Shown here: positions 24,735-31,821 of the stretch, piece after piece
Layout of the letters: every line of letters begins with the position of its first letter
How positions within the stretch are numbered: the first letter of the stretch is position 1
Assembly: GCA_017882605.1 (NCBI GenBank)
Contig: JADGPE010000022.1
Location: 1 to 33,504 of the forward strand
Reading direction: 5' to 3'
DNA length: 33,504 nt
From: Thermoleophilia bacterium
GTDB taxonomy: Bacteria; Actinomycetota; Thermoleophilia; Gaiellales; Gaiellaceae
Program-made: the position numbers and the translations under genes
The notes under the pieces: model-generated
Told to the model about the DNA's origin: nothing
Database searches by the model: none
What the model saw: only the letters and a program-made list of their open reading frames with translations

Positions 24735-25556
24735 CTACGCGAGCGAGAGGAGAGCGATCCCGCATGCGACGACCGCCGCCCCTGCGACGCGCATCCACCC
24801 GACCGGCTCGGCGAGAAAGCGTCCCGCGAGGAGCGCCGTCACGACGACGCTCGTCTCGCGCACGGCGGCGACGGGCGCCGCGGCTGCCCGTTGCAGCGCG
24901 AGCAGCACAAGGCAGTACGCGCCGAAGGTGGCAATGCCCGCGACGAGGGTCGAGCGGCTCACCTCGGCGCGCAGCGCCGGCAGTCCCTTTGCACGCGCCA
25001 CAGTCGAGGCGTAGAGGAGCGCCGGCATGAGCATCGAGATCTCGAGGTAGGGCAGCGCGCCGGCGTGGGTGACCCCTCGCTTGTCGACGAGGGTGTAAGT
25101 CGCGATCACGCACGCGATCACGAGTCCGACGGCGACACCGGCCCCCCGAGCCGGCCGCAGCCCGCGGACGAGCAGGATCCCCGCGCCAACGAGGCAGACT
25201 CCGGACACCTGGCCGACCGAGGTCGAGTGCCCGAGCACGGCGATGCCGATCATGAGCACGAGCACAGGTGCGACCCCGCGCGAAACCGGGTAGACGACCG
25301 AGAGCGGCCAGACGCGGTACGCGGCGACGAGGAGCGCGAAGTAGACGACCTGGAGGGCGCCGCTCGCGACGATGTACGGCCAGACCGACCGGTCCATGCG
25401 CCACGCGAGCAACGCCGGGACGGCGAACACGACCTCGGCCGTCAGGAGCGCAACCGCCGTCGCGGCCTGGGGGTCGCGCGCACGCGCGAGCAGCACGTTC
25501 CAGAGCGCATGCACGAAAGCGGCGGCAAGGGCCAGCAGCAACGCCGTCGTCGTCAT
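24735..25556 (-). CDS. EamA/DMT-family transporter
   Basis: This 273-residue membrane protein has about ten hydrophobic helices in two EamA repeats, the first starting ALLLALAAAFVHALWNVLLA (the HALWN motif is typical of the group). The second half shows VRETSVVVTALLAGRFLAEP, which matches the conserved repeat end (ETSVV..ALL..). DMT carriers export or import amino acids, amines or nucleotide sugars; the substrate is unknown. The ATG is at 25556. It is divergent from the HAD gene with only 25 bases between starts, and convergent with the kinase-like gene. Confidence 0.88.
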   Translation of the reverse strand: MTTTALLLALAAAFVHALWNVLLARARDPQAATAVALLTAEVVFAVPALLAWRMDRSVWPYIVASGALQVVYFALLVAAYRVWPLSVVYPVSRGVAPVLVLMIGIAVLGHSTSVGQVSGVCLVGAGILLVRGLRPARGAGVAVGLVIACVIATYTLVDKRGVTHAGALPYLEISMLMPALLYASTVARAKGLPALRAEVSRSTLVAGIATFGAYCLVLLALQRAAAAPVAAVRETSVVVTALLAGRFLAEPVGWMRVAGAAVVACGIALLSLA

Positions 25557-25566
25557 CCGCCAACAC

Positions 25567-25572
25567 TACGAT
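25567..25572 (+). promoter_or_regulatory. Candidate -10 box of the HAD gene
   Basis: TACGAT ends 9 bases before the GTG at 25582, inside a 25-base divergent gap. This leaves no room for a leader. The -35 region would fall inside the EamA coding sequence and is not a good match. Confidence 0.35.
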
Positions 25573-25581
25573 CTTGACCCG

Positions 25582-26223
25582 GTGGCGACGCGTGCTCTGA
25601 TCTTCGACTTCAACGGCACGCTCTCGGACGACGAGCCCGTTCTCTGCGAGATCTTCATCCACCTCTTCGCGGAGCACGGCAAGCCGCTCTCGGCGCAGGA
25701 ATACTTCGACGACCTCGCGGGGCTCTCCGACCCCGAGATCGTGCGCACGTGGCTCGGACGTGATCATCCCGACGTCGACGCCGTGATCGCAGAGCGCGTC
25801 GAGCGCTACCGCGCAGCGGTCGCCGACGGCTCGTCCGTGCACGAGCACACGCGCGAGGCTCTGCGCTACGCCGCGGAGCGCGTGCCGTTGGCGATCTGCT
25901 CTGGCGCAGTTCGCGCGGAGATCGAGCCGGTCGTCGCGGCCGCCGGCGTGGCGCCGCTGCTTCGCGGCATCGTTTCCTCCGATGACGTCGCCGAGGGCAA
26001 GCCGCACCCCGAGGGCTACCTGAAGGTGCTCGCGTCGCTCGGCGTCGACGCGGCCGATACCGTCGTCTTCGAGGACACCGAGGCGGGCATCGCGTCCGCG
26101 AGGGCGGCGGGCATCGGGTACGTGCTCGCGATGAGCGGGACACTCGAGCCGCACCGCCTCCGCGAGGCGGACGAACTGATCGACCGCATCGACGTAGGCG
26201 TGATGCGGCGCCTCCTGGGTTGA
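25582..26223 (+). CDS. HAD-superfamily hydrolase (beta-phosphoglucomutase-like subfamily IA)
   Basis: This 213-residue HAD protein has motif I FDFNGTLSDDE near the N-terminus, motif II AICSG, a Lys in EGKPHPEGY (motif III) and motif IV VFEDTEAGIASARAAG. The helical cap lies between motifs I and II. The second acidic position of motif I, usually Asp and the general acid/base, is Asn here, so normal phosphatase chemistry may be altered. The GTG at 25582 fits the motif position; the open frame upstream is antisense to the EamA gene. Its stop overlaps the GDPD ATG by one base, so the two are coupled and may act on related phosphoesters. The substrate is unknown. Confidence 0.85.
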   Translation: MATRALIFDFNGTLSDDEPVLCEIFIHLFAEHGKPLSAQEYFDDLAGLSDPEIVRTWLGRDHPDVDAVIAERVERYRAAVADGSSVHEHTREALRYAAERVPLAICSGAVRAEIEPVVAAAGVAPLLRGIVSSDDVAEGKPHPEGYLKVLASLGVDAADTVVFEDTEAGIASARAAGIGYVLAMSGTLEPHRLREADELIDRIDVGVMRRLLG

Positions 26224-26810
26224 TGCTCGTGATCGCGCACCGCGGCGCCTCGCACGACGTGCCGGAGAACACCCTGCCCGCCTTCGAGCGTGCGATCGGG
26301 ATGGGTGCGGACTACGTCGAGTTCGACGTGCACAACGACCTCAGCGTCACCCACGACGTCCCGAGGCGCGGCGTCGCCTACCCGGCGCTCGCCGAGGCGC
26401 TCGATCTCTGTCACGGCCGGATCGGCGTGATGGTCGAGCTGAAGCGGCCGCGTGGGGACACCGTGCAGCGCGCGCTCGCCCTGATGCACGACGACGACGT
26501 GCTCGTCTGCTTCCAGCGCGCGGCGCTGGAAGAGGCGCGCGCCCGCCGCCCCGCCGTTCGTACCGTGCAGCACGTCGGCTACGGCGTCTCGATCCGCCGC
26601 TCGGCGGGCGCGTGGGCGGTGGGCTTCCGCAACGAGCGCCTGACGCGGCGCGGGCTCGAGACCGCGCGCCGCGCGGGCTTCGAGACGACCGTCTACACCG
26701 TCAACGACGTAGAGCGGATCGCCGAGCTCGACCGGCTCGGCGTCAGCGGCGTCTTCACTGATCGTCCGGATCGAGCGCTGGCAGCCCTGGGCCGTCGTCC
26801 GGCAGGCTGA
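26223..26810 (+). CDS. Short glycerophosphodiester phosphodiesterase
   Basis: This 195-residue GDPD-fold protein hydrolyses glycerophosphodiesters to glycerol 3-phosphate and an alcohol. The N-terminal IAHRGASHDVPENTLPAFE contains the catalytic HRG and ENT motif, with YVEFDV and VTHD continuing the active site. VMVELKRP and VFTDRPDRAL match the barrel strands. It is shorter than typical bacterial GlpQ/UgpQ (about 240-250 residues). The EFDVHNDLSVTHD region is compressed relative to the usual E.DV..T.DG..V..HD. The ATG at 26223 overlaps the HAD stop. The last 56 bases overlap the 3' end of the convergent ABC ATPase gene. Confidence 0.85.
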   Translation: MLVIAHRGASHDVPENTLPAFERAIGMGADYVEFDVHNDLSVTHDVPRRGVAYPALAEALDLCHGRIGVMVELKRPRGDTVQRALALMHDDDVLVCFQRAALEEARARRPAVRTVQHVGYGVSIRRSAGAWAVGFRNERLTRRGLETARRAGFETTVYTVNDVERIAELDRLGVSGVFTDRPDRALAALGRRPAG

Positions 26811-27861
26811 TCAGCTTCGCCCCCTGGGACGGGATCCGCGCGACGACCTGCGCGCCGACCGGCAGCGCCGCTGCGCGGGCGGTCGACATGTCGGCGATCA
26901 GGCTGGTCCCGGTGCCCGTCACCTTCACCCTCGTCACCGGGCCGAGGAACGTCTGGGTCAGGACCTCACCCGTGAACGAGTTCGGAGGGACACCGTCCGT
27001 CCGCGCCTCGAGCTCGAGCGACTCGGGCCGGATCAGCACGAGCACGCGCTCGCCGGTGCGGCGTCCGCGTGCGGCGTCGACCTGAAGCCGCAGCCCAGAG
27101 TGCTCGACCTCTCCGGTCGTGCCGTCCAGCACCGTCGCGTCGAGGCGGTTCATCGTGCCGATGAACTCTGCGACGAACGGCGTCGCCGGCGCCGTGTACA
27201 TCTCGGCCGGCGTTCCCATCTGCTCGATCACCCCGCCGTACATGACGGCGACGTGGTCGGAGATCGCGAGCGCCTCCTCCTGGTCGTGCGTGACGTAGAG
27301 GGTCGTGATCCCGAGCTCGAGCTGAATGCGGCGGATCTCCTCGCGCAGCTGCACGCGCACCTTCGCGTCGAGCGCCGACAGCGGTTCGTCGAGCAGCAGC
27401 ACGCGCGGCTCGATCGCAAGCGCGCGTGCGAGCGCGACGCGCTGCTGCATGCCGCCGGAGAGCTGATGCGGGTAGCGGTCGACCGCGTGGCTCAGACCGA
27501 CGAGCTCCAGGAGGTCGTCGACCCGCTTGCTCCCGTCGCCCTTGTGCTTGCCGCGAATCCGCAGACCGAATTCCACGTTCTGGCGGGCGTTCATGTTCGG
27601 GAAGAGCGAGTACGCCTGGAACACCATCCCCATGTCGCGCTTGTTCGGCGGCACATTCGTGATCTCGCGCCCGTCGACGACGATGCCGCCCGCATCGGGG
27701 CGATCGAAGCCTGCCACGAGGCGAAGCGCGGTCGTCTTTCCGCACCCGGACGGTCCGAGCAGGGAGAGGAACTCGCCCTCGCCGAGCGCGATGTTGATGC
27801 CGTTCAGAGCCTTGACCGCGCCGAAGTTGCGGTGCAAGTCCTGTAGCTCGAGGTAGCTCAT
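26755..27861 (-). CDS. PotA-type ABC transporter ATP-binding protein
   Basis: This 368-residue ATPase carries Walker A LLGPSGCGKTTALR, signature [15 protein letters not shown], Walker B LLLDEPLSALDAKVR, THDQEEAL and a C-terminal TOBE domain from about residue 280. Sequence style is that of spermidine/putrescine, 2-aminoethylphosphonate and ferric-type importers. The ATG at 27861 overlaps the permease stop (ATGA). It is the last gene of the binding protein, permease, permease, ATPase operon. Substrate is not readable from the ATPase. Confidence 0.93.
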   Translation of the reverse strand: MSYLELQDLHRNFGAVKALNGINIALGEGEFLSLLGPSGCGKTTALRLVAGFDRPDAGGIVVDGREITNVPPNKRDMGMVFQAYSLFPNMNARQNVEFGLRIRGKHKGDGSKRVDDLLELVGLSHAVDRYPHQLSGGMQQRVALARALAIEPRVLLLDEPLSALDAKVRVQLREEIRRIQLELGITTLYVTHDQEEALAISDHVAVMYGGVIEQMGTPAEMYTAPATPFVAEFIGTMNRLDATVLDGTTGEVEHSGLRLQVDAARGRRTGERVLVLIRPESLELEARTDGVPPNSFTGEVLTQTFLGPVTRVKVTGTGTSLIADMSTARAAALPVGAQVVARIPSQGAKLISLPDDGPGLPALDPDDQ

Positions 27862-28667
27862 CTCGCTCCCGTGATCACGGCGCCGCGCACGCCTCGTTTA
27901 CGGCCGACGAGGAGCAGCGACAGCATCGCGCCCCACGTGATGAGGAAGGACAGCAGCGTGAGAGCGCCGGCCGGGAAGCCCTGGGACTCGTTCACGTACT
28001 GGAGGAAGATCGGGAAGGTATGGAACGCCGCCAGGTTCGCGATCGTGAACTCGCCCATGACGATCGCCAGCGTCAGGAACGAGGCGGCGAGGGCGGCCGA
28101 CCGGATGTTCGGGAGAATCACGCGGACGAGCGTCGTCGTCCAGCTGGCTCCGAGGTTCCGCGACGCCTCGGTCAGGGTGTGCACGTCGATCGACCTGAAA
28201 CCGGCGTCCAGGGAGAAGAACATGTACGGGAAGGCGAGGATCACGTACGCCGTTGCGAGGAAGCCCCACGGCTGGCCGTAGAACCAGTTCGGCGTGCCGC
28301 GAAACGTGCGCAGCAGCCCGACCACCATGACGATCGGCGGCACCACGAACGGTACGAGCGCCATGAACGCGATCACCGGCCGCAGCCTCGGCAGCTTCAG
28401 GTGCACGAAATACATCGTCGGCACGAACAGAAGGAGCGAGATGACGATCGTCTCGATCGCGAGCAGGAACGAGATCTTGATCGTGTGCCAGAAGTCGCCG
28501 TTGTGGAGCACCCAGCTGTAGTTCGAGAGGGTGCAACACGGCGTGCCGATCTTGTTTTCCTTGAGCGAGAAATCGAGCGTCGCATACAGCGGCACGATGA
28601 AGTACGCCGCGGCCAGCAGCAGCCAGACGAAGGCACTCGGCGCCATGCGCGGGCGCCTGAGCCTCAC
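27858..28667 (-). CDS. ABC transporter permease, PotC-like
   Basis: This 269-residue permease begins MRLRRPRMAPSAF before its first helix. It has about six membrane segments and the EAA-loop sequence LTEASRNLGASWTTTLVRVI. GTG 28667 is chosen because it overlaps the upstream permease stop as GTGA; ATG 28646 is an in-frame alternative. A long extracellular loop containing TPCCTLSNYSW follows helix 1. It pairs with the upstream permease to form the channel. Confidence 0.9.
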   Translation of the reverse strand: MRLRRPRMAPSAFVWLLLAAAYFIVPLYATLDFSLKENKIGTPCCTLSNYSWVLHNGDFWHTIKISFLLAIETIVISLLLFVPTMYFVHLKLPRLRPVIAFMALVPFVVPPIVMVVGLLRTFRGTPNWFYGQPWGFLATAYVILAFPYMFFSLDAGFRSIDVHTLTEASRNLGASWTTTLVRVILPNIRSAALAASFLTLAIVMGEFTIANLAAFHTFPIFLQYVNESQGFPAGALTLLSFLITWGAMLSLLLVGRKRGVRGAVITGAR

Positions 28668-29566
28668 TTGGACCACCTGGCGGCGCGGCGCTGCAACGGG
28701 ATGTAGAGCAGCATCATCACCGCGAGCACCACGAACATGCCGAAGGCGAGCGCCTGAGCGAGATGCGGGTTGTCGAGCACATTTCCGGTGTAGTAGTTGC
28801 CGATCAGGATCGGCACGATGTTCTGGCCCTGGTTGAGGCTGTACGCCGTCGCGTAGGCCGCGAACGCGTTCCCGAAGAGCAGGATGAACGCTCCGAGGAA
28901 CGACGGCATCAGCACGGGGATGCCGACGTAGCGCCAGAATTGCCAGCCCTTGGCGCCGAGGTTCGACGCCGCCTCGCGCCACTCGCGCTTGAGACCGTCG
29001 AGCGCCGGTGCGATGACGAGGATCATCAGCGGCAGCTGGAAGTACATGTAGGCGAGCTCGACGCCGCGCTCCGAGAAGAGCTGGAACTGCGGCCAACGCA
29101 CGCTCAGGTCGTAGCCGCCGTTTCGGAACCAGGTCGTGACGACGCCGAGCGGCCCGAGCGTCGCGATGAACGCGAAGGCGAGCGGGATACCGCCGAAGTT
29201 CGCGGCCACGCCGGAGAAGGTGGTGAGGACCGAGCGGATCCAGCGCGGCGTGCCGTCACGGATCGCGGCGTACGCGACGAGGATCCCGAAGAACGACCCG
29301 GCGACGGCGGTGATCACGCTGATCCTGAGGCTTCCCCAGTACGCGTCGACATAGGGGTGCTGGAACAACAGATGGATGTTGGAGAACGTGGCGTGATTCG
29401 CCTTGTCCTGGAACGCGCCGACCATCACCGAGGCGGCGGGCACGAACAGGAACGCGACTACGTACGCGAAGAACGGCAGCGTCGCGAGCCACCCGAGCGA
29501 GAGGCGCCTCCGGCCGGACGCGAGGTCCGGCCGGAGTGCCTGATCAGGTGCAGCGTCGCCGGCGAT
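28664..29566 (-). CDS. ABC transporter permease, PotB-like, start codon unclear
   Basis: This permease has about six helices and the EAA-loop sequence WREAASNLGAKGWQFWRYVG. The first canonical start in frame is GTG 29443, but it lies inside the first hydrophobic helix. The preceding codons read RRRLSLGWLATLPFFAYVV, clearly permease-like. Between them and the in-frame TAG that ends the binding-protein gene (29570-29572) there is no ATG, GTG or TTG. I extend the feature to an ATC at 29566 as a placeholder. Rare-codon initiation, stop readthrough or a base error could explain this. It belongs to the binding protein, permease, permease, ATPase operon. Confidence 0.82.
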   Translation of the reverse strand: MAGDAAPDQALRPDLASGRRRLSLGWLATLPFFAYVVAFLFVPAASVMVGAFQDKANHATFSNIHLLFQHPYVDAYWGSLRISVITAVAGSFFGILVAYAAIRDGTPRWIRSVLTTFSGVAANFGGIPLAFAFIATLGPLGVVTTWFRNGGYDLSVRWPQFQLFSERGVELAYMYFQLPLMILVIAPALDGLKREWREAASNLGAKGWQFWRYVGIPVLMPSFLGAFILLFGNAFAAYATAYSLNQGQNIVPILIGNYYTGNVLDNPHLAQALAFGMFVVLAVMMLLYIPLQRRAARWSK

Positions 29567-29569
29567 GGC

Positions 29570-30760
29570 CTACGAACCGACCTTCGTCGGCCACTGCTGC
29601 GCGATGAGCGCCTTCGCCTTGGTCTGCTGGCCAAGGTTCGCGAACTTCACCTTGTTGTAGATCGCGGCGGCCGGCAGCGCGGCGAGCACCGCCTTCGGGA
29701 TCACCTTGCGGGCAGCCAGGTCGGCGAACCGCGCCGGGTGTGCCCCGCCCTTCAGCCAGATGATCTGCCCCTGGTCGGAGTACATGAACTCCTCCCAGAG
29801 CCGAGCGGCGTTCGGGTGCGGCGCGAAGGCGCTGATCGCCTGCGCGTAGTACCCGCCGTACACGCCGTCGGACGGAACGGTCATCGCCCAGTTCGCCGCC
29901 GGGAACTCCTTGACGTACGCCAGGTTGTTGTAGTCCCAGTCGAGCGAGATCGGCGTCTGCCCCGAGGCGACCGTCTGGGGGGTCGTCTGAACGGGGATGT
30001 AATTGCCGTTCTTCTTCAACTGCGCCCAGTAGTCGATTCCGGCGCTGACGTCGCTGAGCGAGCCGCCGTTCGCGAGCGCGGACGCGATCACGACCGAGAC
30101 CGCCGAGTTCGAAGCGAGCGGGCTGCCGTTGATCGCGACCTTGCCCTTGTACTCCGGCTTCAGCAGATCCTTGAACGTCTTCGGCGGATTCGAGACGAGC
30201 GTCTTGTTGTAGCCGATCGAGACGGCGCCCCAGTAGTCGCCCATCCAGAAGCCGCGCGTGTCCTTGAGGGCCCGCGGGATCGTCTTGTAGTTCGTGTTGA
30301 AGTACTTCGCGTACAGGCCCTCGTTGGCGCCCGAGATCGCGAACGAGACGCCGACGTCGACCACGTCCGGGGCGCGCTTGTCGCTCTTCAGCGACCGGAT
30401 CGCCTCGTTCTCCTGCGCCGAGCTGCCGTCCGGGTTGTCGTTCGTGATGCCGATGCCGTACTTCTTCGGAAAGGCGCTGAGCGCCTCCTTGTAGTTCGCC
30501 CAGTCGGGAGGTAGGGCGATCGTGTTCAGGTGGCCTTCCTTCTTCGCCGCCTTGACGAGCGCGGCCAGGCCGTCCTGCGTCATGCGGGTCGGCGGAGCGG
30601 CGAACCTGGCCTTGGTGGCACCGAGTGCGGTCGCTGCGTTCCCCATGATCGTCAACCCGAAAGCCGCCGCCGCGCTGCGCCGGAGCATCGACGAACGGCT
30701 CATGCCCTCTTCCTCGAGCTTGGCCCAGAACTCGATTTCTTGGGCCTCGTAGTCCTCCAT
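29570..30760 (-). CDS. ABC transporter extracellular solute-binding protein (family 1, PotD/PhnS-like)
   Basis: This 396-residue periplasmic-type binding protein has an acidic N-terminal leader of about 20 residues. A Tat-like segment (SMLRRSAAAAFG) and a hydrophobic stretch to about residue 48 follow. The mature part shows LVKAAKKEGHLNTIALPPDW, VVDVGVSFAI, YWGAVSIGYN and ISLDWDYNNLAY, typical of the ferric/polyamine/2-aminoethylphosphonate binding group. The start is ATG 30760 with GAGGGGGA before it; ATG 30703 also has a good purine-rich site. The nearby GDPD, HAD, PHP and GlpD genes suggest a phospho-compound substrate, but this is weak. Confidence 0.88.
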   Translation of the reverse strand: MEDYEAQEIEFWAKLEEEGMSRSSMLRRSAAAAFGLTIMGNAATALGATKARFAAPPTRMTQDGLAALVKAAKKEGHLNTIALPPDWANYKEALSAFPKKYGIGITNDNPDGSSAQENEAIRSLKSDKRAPDVVDVGVSFAISGANEGLYAKYFNTNYKTIPRALKDTRGFWMGDYWGAVSIGYNKTLVSNPPKTFKDLLKPEYKGKVAINGSPLASNSAVSVVIASALANGGSLSDVSAGIDYWAQLKKNGNYIPVQTTPQTVASGQTPISLDWDYNNLAYVKEFPAANWAMTVPSDGVYGGYYAQAISAFAPHPNAARLWEEFMYSDQGQIIWLKGGAHPARFADLAARKVIPKAVLAALPAAAIYNKVKFANLGQQTKAKALIAQQWPTKVGS

Positions 30761-30890
30761 GCATTCCCCCTCAGGGTTGTGGTCGGTCTAGAAGATCATG
30801 CGGAGGGGGTGTATTTCAATAGACCTGATGCCCCATTTCACCAAACTGTCATCGGACCGTCACCGGATCTCGGTGTCCCGCCGGGCGGGG

Positions 30891-30896
30891 TAGGCT
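30891..30896 (+). promoter_or_regulatory. Candidate -10 box of the PHP gene
   Basis: TAGGCT ends 7 bases before the GTG at 30904 and there is no Shine-Dalgarno sequence. This matches the leaderless arrangement at 23784. The rest of the 143-base divergent gap holds no further clear element. Confidence 0.4.
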
Positions 30897-30903
30897 CGCT
30901 CGC

Positions 30904-31821
30904 GTGACCCCCTTCGACGAGCCCGGAGAGTGGCTCCGCTGCGCGCTCCACACGCACACCACGAATTCAGACGGGGAGCTCGCCCCGGGCGCCCTTGTCC
31001 GGCACTACGACTGGGCCGGCTACGACGTCCTCGCGATCTCCGACCACTGGGTGCGCACGGACGAGCCCTCCACGCCGGGCCTGCTCGTGATCCCGTCGGC
31101 GGAGCTGAACGCGCTCGCACCCTCCCGTGACGACGATGCCCACGTCCTGGCCCTCGGCCTGCAGGCGGAGCCCGTCGTGCCGGAGACCGAGTTCGCACCG
31201 TTACAGGAGGTCGTTTCCTGGGTGCTCGCAAACGGCGGCGTGCCCTATCTCGCTCACCCCTACTGGAGCGGCCTGCGCGTCGAGCAGTGGGAGACGTGCG
31301 AGGGCTTGCTGGGGATCGAGGTGTGGAACACGGGCTGCGAGCTCGAGGTCGGCCGCGGCGACGCCTCTGTGCACTGGGACGAAGCGCTCGAGCGCGGCCG
31401 CTGCTTCTATGCGCTCGCGACCGATGACTCGCACCACCCCGGCTACGACAGCGGTTTCGCCTGGACGTGGGTGCGCGCGCGAGAGAAGACGCAGGAGGCG
31501 GTGCTCGACGCGCTGCGCACCGGGGCGTTCTACGGCTCGACCGGGCCACGGATCGATGCGGTCGAGTTGACCGACGGCGACGTCACCGTGCGCTGCAGCC
31601 CGGCGGCGAGCATCACGCTCTTTACGGGCCGTCGCCGCGGCGCTCGGGTCAACGCGGGACGGCTCGGCTACCCACACAACGCACATGTGCTGGAACGCAC
31701 GGACGACGGGCTGATCACCGCCGTGCGGTTGGAGCGTCCGTTCCGCCAGCCGTATGGGCGGATCGAAGTCGCGGACGCGAACGGCAACCGGGCGTGGACG
31801 AACCCGCTGTGGACCGCGTAG
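30904..31821 (+). CDS. PHP-domain metal-dependent phosphoesterase
   Basis: This 305-residue protein has the PHP metal site: HTHTTNSDGE near residue 16, ISDHW, a Glu in PSAELNAL, AHPYWSG and ATDDSHH. Such stand-alone PHP proteins hydrolyse phosphoesters or nucleotides, often with three metal ions. The C-terminal part from about residue 215 is a beta-rich extension. The start is GTG 30904, preceded by a -10-like TAGGCT. The last 13 bases overlap the glpD start, indicating an operon. The substrate is unknown. Confidence 0.87.
   Translation: MTPFDEPGEWLRCALHTHTTNSDGELAPGALVRHYDWAGYDVLAISDHWVRTDEPSTPGLLVIPSAELNALAPSRDDDAHVLALGLQAEPVVPETEFAPLQEVVSWVLANGGVPYLAHPYWSGLRVEQWETCEGLLGIEVWNTGCELEVGRGDASVHWDEALERGRCFYALATDDSHHPGYDSGFAWTWVRAREKTQEAVLDALRTGAFYGSTGPRIDAVELTDGDVTVRCSPAASITLFTGRRRGARVNAGRLGYPHNAHVLERTDDGLITAVRLERPFRQPYGRIEVADANGNRAWTNPLWTA

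Noticed and set aside
26755-26810. 56-base convergent overlap of the GDPD and ABC ATPase genes as a regulatory antisense pair
   Set aside because: Both ends look like ordinary C-terminal coding sequence; small convergent overlaps are common in compact genomes.
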